Part shown: positions 1-5,744 of the stretch, piece by piece
Numbering within the stretch: position 1 is the stretch's first letter
Layout of the letters: the number at the start of each line of letters is the position of its first letter
Assembly: GCA_035526585.1 (NCBI GenBank)
Contig: DATLCC010000086.1
Span: 1-9,844, forward strand
Direction of reading: 5' to 3'
Length of the DNA stretch: 9,844 nt
Origin: JAJPHT01 sp035526585
Lineage (GTDB): Archaea > Thermoplasmatota > SW-10-69-26 > JACQPN01 > JAJPHT01
Translations under genes and position numbers: made by a program
Notes under the pieces: generated by a model
What the model saw: the letters and a program-made list of their open reading frames with translations, nothing else
The model's database searches: none
What the model was told of the DNA's origin: nothing

Positions 1-30
1 GCCCGAGCCCGCGCCCGCGCCCGCGCCCGG
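1..30. repeat. GCCCGN hexamer run at window edge
   Basis: Five consecutive hexamers of the form GCCCGN (GCCCGA, three GCCCGC, GCCCGG) fill the first 30 bases. The tract lies just downstream of the cupredoxin gene, beyond its stop codon, and has no gene of its own within the window. Because it touches the edge, its true length is unknown. Confidence 0.7.
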
Positions 31-38
31 GCGAAGGG

Positions 39-60
39 ACCGTCGCCCTCAGGCGACGGT
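39..60 (-). other. Hairpin spanning the cupredoxin stop codon
   Basis: A perfect 9-bp stem (39-47 with 52-60) encloses a 4-base loop. The stop codon of the minus-strand cupredoxin gene (49-51) sits in that loop. No T-tract follows on the minus strand; the downstream sequence is GC-rich. The hairpin may stabilise or terminate the transcript, or may be a by-product of the GC-rich coding sequence. Confidence 0.4.
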
Positions 61-495
61 CACTTCGCCGTGCATCCCCTGCAGGTCGTGGGAGACGGGC
101 CCGACGCCGAGGCTGCAGTACATGCGGAACGTGCCTTCCTCGTGCGGAGTGAACTCGACGGAGACGCTTTCCCCCGACGCGATCGTGTCGGTGGCGACGT
201 CGAGCCCTTCGATGATCAGGTTGTGAGGGCCGTTGCCGTCGTTCGTGATGGTGAGGTTCACGGGGACGTGGAGCGCGAGCTCCACGGTCGCCGGCTCGAT
301 GCCCATGGTCGTGGGCGGGACGCCGACGCCGGGCGTCTGGTCGATGAGGGAGAGCGCGACGGCGACGGCGGGGCGCAGCGGCTCGCTGCCCGTCGTGTTG
401 GTGGACGTCGGCGTGGTGGGCGTCGCGTCCGGTCGCGCGCAGCCGGCGACGCCGGCAGCGATCGACAGGACAAGGAGGACTTGCAGGAGCTTCAT
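49..495 (-). CDS. Cupredoxin-domain lipoprotein (type 1 copper protein)
   Basis: This 148-residue protein has an N-terminal hydrophobic signal (about 3-18) ending in a lipobox, GVAGC, so Cys19 is the likely lipid-anchored first mature residue. A Thr/Pro/Asn-rich linker (about 20-42) leads to one cupredoxin domain (about 65-148). Candidate type 1 copper ligands are His91 (in NGPHNL), Cys127 (in MYCSLG), His136 and Met141 in the ending SHDLQGMHGEVTV, which matches the HxxxGMxG pattern of the family. The Cys-to-second-His gap is 8 residues, longer than the 2 of plastocyanin. Expected role: one-electron carrier or copper binder on the outer face of the membrane, possibly linked to respiration; no redox partner gene is present. 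The ATG has no ribosome binding site but has a T-rich box about 24-31 bases upstream, which fits a leaderless transcript. The fold is well supported; the electron partner is unknown. Confidence 0.88.
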   Translation of the reverse strand: MKLLQVLLVLSIAAGVAGCARPDATPTTPTSTNTTGSEPLRPAVAVALSLIDQTPGVGVPPTTMGIEPATVELALHVPVNLTITNDGNGPHNLIIEGLDVATDTIASGESVSVEFTPHEEGTFRMYCSLGVGPVSHDLQGMHGEVTVA

Positions 496-517
496 CGCGC
501 CCGCGAGGAGGGTCGAG

Positions 518-526
518 GGAAAAAGG
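518..526 (-). promoter_or_regulatory. Possible TATA-like element between divergent genes
   Basis: On the minus strand this reads CCTTTTTCC and lies about 24-31 bases before the cupredoxin ATG at 495. That is the usual archaeal TATA distance if transcription starts at or next to the ATG. It is the only A/T-rich stretch in the 62 bases between the divergent genes and lies about 32-40 bases before the plus-strand ATG at 558, so it could serve both. The match to consensus is weak. Confidence 0.35.
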
Positions 527-557
527 CCTTGGGCGGCTTCCGCGTTCGGCCACAGCG

Positions 558-839
558 ATGGGAGAGTCCGTCGCGGAGCCGTTGGCGTTCCGCTTCCAGC
601 ATGGTCCGCTCGCGCGCAGCCTCGCGGAGTTCGGCGCGATCGTCGCGCAGGCGCCCGTAGACGTCGTGTGGTATCATCGGGCGCACATCGTGCCGTGGCT
701 GCGCGACGTGCTGCGCGAGGTCGCGCTCGCGCGGCGGCTCGACGCGTTGGCGGAAAGCGGGCCCGCGCCGGACGTGTATCGGGAGATCGTCGTGGAGCTG
801 GTGCGCCGCCGCATCGCCGGACAGGTGACGACGGACTAG
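558..839 (+). CDS. Small DUF5752-like protein
   Basis: This 93-residue acidic/arginine-rich soluble protein has no signal peptide or membrane segment. The visible pattern is an N-terminal Phe-x-Phe strand (AFRFQHG), a helix (ARSLAEFGAIV), a VVWYHRAHIVPWLRDVL segment with the Tyr-His pair and Trp, a run resembling LAxRLxAL, and a C-terminal Arg-rich helix (YREIVVELVRRRI). This order (FxF, helix, V-x-YH, W-x-RDVL, LA-x-x-L) resembles what I recall of DUF5752, a family of unknown function in archaea and some bacteria, but this copy is short. The assignment rests on pattern memory, not a profile match. The ATG is the first available start and has no ribosome binding site, so a leaderless or short-leader mRNA is likely. 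It is divergent from the cupredoxin gene; a functional link between the two is not shown. Confidence 0.65.
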   Translation: MGESVAEPLAFRFQHGPLARSLAEFGAIVAQAPVDVVWYHRAHIVPWLRDVLREVALARRLDALAESGPAPDVYREIVVELVRRRIAGQVTTD

Positions 840-850
840 GCTCTAGGGAG

Positions 851-860
851 AAAGGTTATC
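851..860 (+). promoter_or_regulatory. Weak A/T-rich promoter candidate for the first secreted EF-hand gene
   Basis: AAAGGTTATC is the only A/T-rich stretch in the 125 bases between the stop at 839 and the ATG at 965. If it acts as a TATA box, the leader would be about 75-85 bases long and carry the GGGAGG site at 951-956. The match to an archaeal TATA consensus is poor. Confidence 0.25.
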
Positions 861-950
861 CCCCTACCTTCTGGTCCCGGGAGCGGCTTGGGAGGCCCGT
901 GCCCGGAGGCCGTCCTCTGCGTGGGGGGCGGAAAGGCATCGGCCCTACCC

Positions 951-956
951 GGGAGG
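951..956 (+). promoter_or_regulatory. Ribosome binding site fixing the start at 965
   Basis: GGGAGG lies 8 bases before the ATG at 965. The open frame continues upstream of 965 but without a signal peptide, so this site together with the signal sequence just after it decides the start. Confidence 0.75.
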
Positions 957-964
957 CCGAAACG

Positions 965-2704
965 ATGCGACGGAACTTCGCCATTCTCTTTGCCCTGACG
1001 CTCGCGGTGCCGGTCGCCGCTGCGAACTGGAACTATCGCGGCACGAACGAGCCGGATACCATCTACGACGACGCGACCTACATGTTCGAGGGCACGGACA
1101 CGTCGCCCAATCCGAGCGTGCACAAGATCTACTTCAACATGGTCCAGCACGCGACGTCCGTCGTGGGCTACTACAACCCCGGCGTCTCGGCGCTTGGCAC
1201 GCGAGTCCAGCCCGTCGAGACGTTCTTCGACGCGATGCTGGGCTACTGGAAGGACTGCAACAACGACGGCTACGTCGGCAACGCCGAGCAGACGCTCCTC
1301 GAGTACCCCTCGCAGCTCCTGCTCGACACGAGCATCTGCGCGCCGACGGCCCCCACGACGACCCAGTCCATCTATCCGCACAACGATGGCGACTGGGTCC
1401 GCGAGATCATCTGGATCGGCCCGCAGAAGGGCGCGGCCGGCGCCGCCACGGGCAACCCGACCAACTACTACGCAGACGACACCATGGTCTGGTCCGACTG
1501 GGGCCTCGCGGGCGGCCGCCCGACGCTCGTCTGCCCCGGCGCGAACACCGGCGTCCGCTCGACGGGCGCGCTCCTCGACGGGATCGACTGCTCCACGTAC
1601 TACCGCATCGGCAAGGCCCTGAACGACGTCGACACCGCCTCGGGCGGCGCCGCCGGCACGGGCGGCTGGGACACGAGCGACGAGGACAACTCGAACGCGC
1701 CCCTCAACGTCCAGAACCCCGCGTATCCGTTCCTCTACGGACCGGCCGAGCCCGAGGGCGACCCCGAAGAGGGCGACTTCCGCGGCTACAACGGCGGCAT
1801 CTTCGGCCGCGACCGCAGCACGGACGAGCAGCGCGAACGCATGGTGACGATCGTGGACTGCGACACGAACAGCCCGGACACGTCGCCCACCGTGGGCGCG
1901 ATGCCCAGCGACCCGATGGACACGGGCAACTACCCGTCGCTCTACGAGTCGCTCAACGACACGTTCGAGGTCGCGACGCAATCCGGCGACGACCGCTGCT
2001 CCCCCCAGAACTCGGCCGATGAGGGCCTGAAGTACCCGAACGTCGAAGGGTACACCGAGCCCACGTTCGCCGAGGCCGGCCGGGACGTGGTCGACTTCTC
2101 GTACGAGTTCAACCCCGGCAACCGCAACCCGCAGAACCCTGCGCTGGGCGTCTGCACGGCGAAGGTCGACGGCAGCCCGCGCCAGTTCACGCGCGGCCCG
2201 CTTGGCTACTGCCCGCCCGCGGACCTCGGCCTCGCGCCCGAGCGCGACCTGAACGCGGTCGGCCCCGCGTGGCGCACGAACGCGATCGTCGGCACGTACC
2301 CGACGACCGTGCGCGAAGGCCTCCAGGGCTCGCAGCCCGACATGGGCGCCTTCTACATGACGGCCTACGCGCGCCTCGGCGGCAAGGCCCTGGGCTTCGG
2401 AGCGCGCCCGAGCGCGGTCGAGAGCGTCTACGGCTCGCCCGCCTGCGGCAGCTTCACGAGCGGCATCCACAACTTCTGGAACTGCGACTCGGCCGCCTGG
2501 TTCGCGCGCTGCGCGGACCCCGAGCTCGACCGCCCGGCGAACCTCTGCCAGACGGTGGGCATGTCGTACCACCTGAAGGACACGGACTGCTGGGACGGCA
2601 CGCTCGTCCGCGGCGCGGGCATCCGCGCGAGCCTCGCCGACGTGTCCCCCTCGGGACCGTGCGCCGGCAACCCGTCGAACGAGAACATCGACATCCCGGG
2701 CTGA
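965..2704 (+). CDS. Secreted protein with EF-hand-like loop, first of a tandem paralogous pair
   Basis: This 579-residue protein begins with a Sec signal peptide (MRR, hydrophobic core about 5-19, likely cleavage after Ala20 before NWNY). No C-terminal anchor is present, so it is probably released or held non-covalently. Residues 97-108 (DCNNDGYVGNAE) form a canonical 12-position EF-hand/dockerin-type loop with Asp at 1, Asn at 3, Asp at 5, Gly at 6 and Glu at 12. Landmarks shared with the next gene are EPDTxYD (29-35), DTSxNPS (45-51), WKDCNNDG (95-102), EYPSxLLLDTSxC (about 113-125), VWxDWGLxG (about 175-183), RSTGxLL (198-204), PLNVxNP (246-252) and LxDTDC (537-542). There are 14 cysteines, an even number that suits extracellular disulfides. 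I do not recognise the family. Calcium binding is inferred from the loop; the activity, if any, is unknown. Confidence 0.88.
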   Translation: MRRNFAILFALTLAVPVAAANWNYRGTNEPDTIYDDATYMFEGTDTSPNPSVHKIYFNMVQHATSVVGYYNPGVSALGTRVQPVETFFDAMLGYWKDCNNDGYVGNAEQTLLEYPSQLLLDTSICAPTAPTTTQSIYPHNDGDWVREIIWIGPQKGAAGAATGNPTNYYADDTMVWSDWGLAGGRPTLVCPGANTGVRSTGALLDGIDCSTYYRIGKALNDVDTASGGAAGTGGWDTSDEDNSNAPLNVQNPAYPFLYGPAEPEGDPEEGDFRGYNGGIFGRDRSTDEQRERMVTIVDCDTNSPDTSPTVGAMPSDPMDTGNYPSLYESLNDTFEVATQSGDDRCSPQNSADEGLKYPNVEGYTEPTFAEAGRDVVDFSYEFNPGNRNPQNPALGVCTAKVDGSPRQFTRGPLGYCPPADLGLAPERDLNAVGPAWRTNAIVGTYPTTVREGLQGSQPDMGAFYMTAYARLGGKALGFGARPSAVESVYGSPACGSFTSGIHNFWNCDSAAWFARCADPELDRPANLCQTVGMSYHLKDTDCWDGTLVRGAGIRASLADVSPSGPCAGNPSNENIDIPG

Positions 2705-2712
2705 TCGCCCCC

Positions 2713-2749
2713 GCGGCCCGCCCCATGGCGGGCCGCCCTTCTTTTTCTT
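2713..2749 (+). terminator. Hairpin terminator with T-rich tail
   Basis: A perfect 10-bp GC stem (2713-2722 with 2727-2736) with a CCAT loop is followed by CCTTCTTTTTCTTC. It begins 8 bases after the stop codon of the first secreted EF-hand gene. The shape matches an intrinsic terminator, and archaeal polymerase also responds to the T-tract alone. It suggests that the two paralogues are separate transcription units or that read-through to the second is reduced. Confidence 0.75.
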
Positions 2750-2831
2750 CATCGTTTCCGTCTGTCACCGTAGGGTCCGACGCAGGCTTCATCCCGGCCC
2801 GGAGGCGTGGGGCATTGCCGGCGCACCGGCA

Positions 2832-2837
2832 GGGAGG
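2832..2837 (+). promoter_or_regulatory. Ribosome binding site fixing the GTG start at 2843
   Basis: GGGAGG lies 5 bases before the GTG at 2843. The alternative in-frame GTG at 2807 has its nearest GGAGG only 2 bases away, which is too close, and it would add 12 polar residues before the signal peptide. Confidence 0.7.
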
Positions 2838-2842
2838 CCCAC

Positions 2843-4501
2843 GTGTCCGTCCGAAGCGCGCTCATCCTCGCGCTCCTCCTTGTCGCGCCCCTGGCGTCGG
2901 CGGCATGGAGCGCGAAGGGCGCCCGCGAGCCCGACACGGGCTACGACCTGACTTCCGGGCTCCTCCCGCTCGACCCGGACACGTCGTCCAACCCGTCGAC
3001 GCGCATCGTCTACTTCAACGGCTTCCTTGCGCAAGGCGGCGCGGCGACGACGCTCAACCCGAACGTCGCGACGCTCGAGACGCGCTTCGTCGCGCAGCCT
3101 CCGCTCCCCGTCGCGATCCTTGGCATCTGGAAGGATTGCAACAACGATGGCTTCGTCGGCCTTGGCGACAACGGACTCGTCGAATACCCGAGCGCGCTCC
3201 TGCTGGACACGAGCGTCTGCCCGCCTTCCCCCGAGCCGCCTGGACTGGCGTGGGCGAGCGCGAACGACGGCCAGTGGGTGATCGAGCTCGTCCCCATCGG
3301 CTACGATGATATCACGACGCCGGAGGACGAGGATCCGGTCAACCTCAACGACACCGGCGCGCGCGTGTGGGCCGACTGGGGGCTGCCTGGCGCCGCGCCC
3401 GGACTTTCCTGCCCGACGACGCCTGCGCCCGTGGGCACGTTCCGTTCGACGGGCGGCCTCCTGCGCTATCTCGACTGCTTCACGGGGTTCCAGCTCGCAG
3501 CCGCGATCACCGCCGCCGCGACCGCCGCCGGGCAGCCGGCCCTCGGATTCGGCGACGCCCCGCCGGATCGGCCCGATCGCTCCGCCTCGCCGCTCAACGT
3601 CGCGAACCCGTGGGGCGACGCCTCGGACGCGCCGATGGCGAGCGCCTTCGACTGCGCGTCCACCATTCCCGTCGTCGTCGCCGACCCGACGGGCGACGGG
3701 CTCGGACCGCTCGACGACGAGAACGGCGATCTCGTCGCGACCGAGCTCCACAGCGTCGCGCCCGCCATCCACCCCGACGGCAGCCCCGCGGGGACCGTGA
3801 ACGAGACCGAGGCGGGCGCGACCGATTGCGACCGGACGGATCGCGGGGAGATCCTCGACACGGACGGGCGACAGGCGGGCTCCGACGGGGACCTGCCCTA
3901 TCTCCTGGAAGGACCCAGCGAGCCCGTCTCGCCCTTCGCGAAGCGCTCGCGCACCGACCACGCGCTCGGGTTCGAGGAAGGCGTGCGCGGCGTGGATCCG
4001 ACCACTGCGATCGTCGGCGCGCGCGGCCACGCGGACGCGGCGCTCGCCGCGACCTCCATCACGGGCTTCTGGGTCGCACAGGGCGCGGGCGCCCTCGGGC
4101 GCAACCCGTTCGTGAGCCGCGCGAGCGTCGCGCCCGAGCCCGTCCTCTACATCACCTTCTACGCTCACGTGAGCCCCGTCATCGTCAGCGCGTACAGCCT
4201 GCGGCTTCCGGTCCCGATCTGGCAGACCTACGGCAACGAGGGCTGCTTCCTTGGCACCTTCGACTGCGATCCAGACAACTGGTGGCGCGATGCCGAGGGG
4301 AACGATATCACGCCGCGCGACTCGCGCCTGGGCCTCGGGGAGGATCCGACGGCTCCAAGCGACGACCCGATCACACGGATCGGCGCGCGCATGGGCGACC
4401 CGTACGAGCTGCGTGACACGGACTGCTACGACAGCAGCGCGACCATCGCCCGCGAGGCGGGCGCGCAGTGGGGCGCGTTGACGTCGACAGCCTGCGCGTG
4501 A
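2843..4501 (+). CDS. Secreted protein with EF-hand-like loop, second of a tandem paralogous pair
   Basis: This 552-residue protein starts at a GTG. With this start the signal peptide (about 1-20, ending PLASA before AWSAKG) and the EPDTxYD block (29-35) fall at the same residue numbers as in the preceding paralogue, which supports the choice. An EF-hand-type loop lies at 98-109 (Asp98, Asn100, Asp102, Gly103, Asp109), one residue later than in its neighbour. A second Asp-rich loop at 281-292 (DPTGDGLGPLDD) also fits a calcium site and is not obvious in the paralogue. Ten cysteines, an even number, suggest disulfides, and the C-terminal LRDTDCYD (523-530) matches the neighbour's LKDTDCWD. There is no C-terminal anchor. 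The middle region (about 220-430) has diverged strongly between the two. Family not recognised; an extracellular calcium-stabilised protein is the furthest the sequence allows. It converges with the minus-strand operon, with only 7 bases between the stops. Confidence 0.87.
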   Translation: MSVRSALILALLLVAPLASAAWSAKGAREPDTGYDLTSGLLPLDPDTSSNPSTRIVYFNGFLAQGGAATTLNPNVATLETRFVAQPPLPVAILGIWKDCNNDGFVGLGDNGLVEYPSALLLDTSVCPPSPEPPGLAWASANDGQWVIELVPIGYDDITTPEDEDPVNLNDTGARVWADWGLPGAAPGLSCPTTPAPVGTFRSTGGLLRYLDCFTGFQLAAAITAAATAAGQPALGFGDAPPDRPDRSASPLNVANPWGDASDAPMASAFDCASTIPVVVADPTGDGLGPLDDENGDLVATELHSVAPAIHPDGSPAGTVNETEAGATDCDRTDRGEILDTDGRQAGSDGDLPYLLEGPSEPVSPFAKRSRTDHALGFEEGVRGVDPTTAIVGARGHADAALAATSITGFWVAQGAGALGRNPFVSRASVAPEPVLYITFYAHVSPVIVSAYSLRLPVPIWQTYGNEGCFLGTFDCDPDNWWRDAEGNDITPRDSRLGLGEDPTAPSDDPITRIGARMGDPYELRDTDCYDSSATIAREAGAQWGALTSTACA

Positions 4502-4508
4502 GCGCGCC

Positions 4509-5744
4509 TCATCGCGGGCGCCGGGCGCTGCGGGCGAACGCGGCCACGACGGCGACGATGCCCAGCATGGCGAGCGCGCCGGGCAAGGGCGCAGGTTTCG
4601 TCGGGCTTGGAGTCGGGGGCGGCTCGACGGGGCTCACGCTCGCGAGCGTGTTCGTCGCGTACCCCTGGTGCTCGAGCTGCGCCCACGCGACGATCACGGT
4701 GCCAAGCTCGGCCTGGTCGCGCGACATGTACTCGCGCGTGAGGAGCACGCGGTCGATCGCGTCGCTCGTGAACACGCCCGAGAGGCCGTGGCCACGGGGA
4801 GCCTCCAGGGTCGTGTTGTTGAACTGCTTGTTCATGCCCTTGGCCGCGTCGCGCACGACGTCCAGCCCGCGCGAGCGCGCGTCGCCGAAGATGGTCTCCA
4901 TCGAGTTCGCGCGCGTCGCGCGCTGCTCGGCGAGGATGAAGGCGACGCTCAGGATCGCCTCGCCGCCGGCGCGCACGGGCTTCCCGCGCGCGTCGAGGCC
5001 TTCGAGGAACGCGGGCGCCTTCTCGTCGGTCTGCCCGTACGCGAGGGCCGTCGCCGTGATGTTCGCCCATCTCGCGTCATCGACGCGGGGCGGGATCCCT
5101 TCCTCCTTCACGGCCGCGTCCAGGATGTCCGTCGCGAAGCGGAGGTTCAGGATCGGCGTGTTCGTCGCGCGGACGAGGCCGAAGACGTAGTTCTCGGGGA
5201 ATCCGTCCTGCTTGGGGAGCTCGCGGCTGAGGTAGTCGAAGTTGTCCTCGTTGAGGATCCCCGTGAGGGCGATGTCCGAGCTGTAGAGGGCCTTCTCCAG
5301 TGTCACGAGCGAGTGGAGCTGGCCGTCGTAGCCGTGGAGCTTCGCGCGGTACGCGGTCCACGCGCGCTCGGCGTCCTCGTTCCAGCCGCTCGTGCGCTGC
5401 AGCACGAACGACTTCGCCTCCGCGTCGCTCCCGAGCGCCTTCCCATCGTCGATGAGGCGGTTGCCCAGGAGGAGCTCCTCGAACGTCTCGAGGTGGAACA
5501 TCGCGACGCGAACGCGACCTTCGGCCTGCGCTCCCTTCGCGCGGGTGAGGAACGCCTCGGCGTCGCCCCACCATGGCTTCGCCCGGTCCTGCTCCGTGAC
5601 GAGGCGCTCGCTCGTCTCGATCCATCCGGGAAGGAGGGCCACGAGATCGCTCGGGTAGTCGGGTTCCGTCGGGGCGGCGGCAGCCGCGGCGGGCGCGAGC
5701 ATCATGAGCGCGAGCGCGAGCCCGACGAGGGCGCGCGCGCTCAT
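4509..5744 (-). CDS. Exported helical protein with C-terminal sorting-type tail, unknown function
   Basis: This 411-residue protein starts at an ATG that overlaps the TGA of the propeller gene (ATGA, 4 bases), with GGAGG 5 bases upstream, so its translation is probably coupled. Residues 1-24 are a Sec signal peptide ending in an alanine run. The body (about 28-365) is rich in Ala, Leu, Glu and Arg and looks mostly alpha-helical, with no catalytic motif I can name and no cysteine. A Pro/Thr-rich linker (about 371-388) leads to LPGALAM, a hydrophobic helix (about 390-404) and an Arg-rich end (ARSARRPR). This is the layout of PGF-CTERM-like tails processed by archaeosortases, although the core is PGA rather than PGF. 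It is probably displayed on the outer face. A longer frame runs upstream to 8813 in the shadow of the propeller gene and is not used. Function unknown; the operon context suggests it works with the propeller protein. Confidence 0.88.
   Translation of the reverse strand: MSARALVGLALALMMLAPAAAAAAPTEPDYPSDLVALLPGWIETSERLVTEQDRAKPWWGDAEAFLTRAKGAQAEGRVRVAMFHLETFEELLLGNRLIDDGKALGSDAEAKSFVLQRTSGWNEDAERAWTAYRAKLHGYDGQLHSLVTLEKALYSSDIALTGILNEDNFDYLSRELPKQDGFPENYVFGLVRATNTPILNLRFATDILDAAVKEEGIPPRVDDARWANITATALAYGQTDEKAPAFLEGLDARGKPVRAGGEAILSVAFILAEQRATRANSMETIFGDARSRGLDVVRDAAKGMNKQFNNTTLEAPRGHGLSGVFTSDAIDRVLLTREYMSRDQAELGTVIVAWAQLEHQGYATNTLASVSPVEPPPTPSPTKPAPLPGALAMLGIVAVVAAFARSARRPR

Noticed and set aside
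233..964. Upstream extension of the first secreted gene's open frame
   Set aside because: It crosses two other supported genes, has arginine-rich low-complexity translation, and lacks a signal peptide; the ATG at 965 has a ribosome binding site and signal sequence.
840..964. tRNA or structured RNA in the 125-base gap
   Set aside because: No cloverleaf, T-loop sequence or long paired stem could be traced; only a weak A/T box and a ribosome binding site are visible.
836..2752. 638-codon minus-strand open frame opposite the first secreted gene
   Set aside because: Its translation is dominated by Arg, Ala and Val as expected for the antisense of GC-rich codons, and it shows no domain or start signal.
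2807..2842. Alternative GTG start for the second secreted protein
   Set aside because: It adds 12 polar residues before the signal peptide, has a badly spaced ribosome binding site, and breaks the exact N-terminal alignment with the paralogue.
2789..4168. 459-codon minus-strand open frame opposite the second secreted gene
   Set aside because: Same Arg/Ala/Gly antisense composition; the plus strand encodes a clear paralogue of its neighbour.
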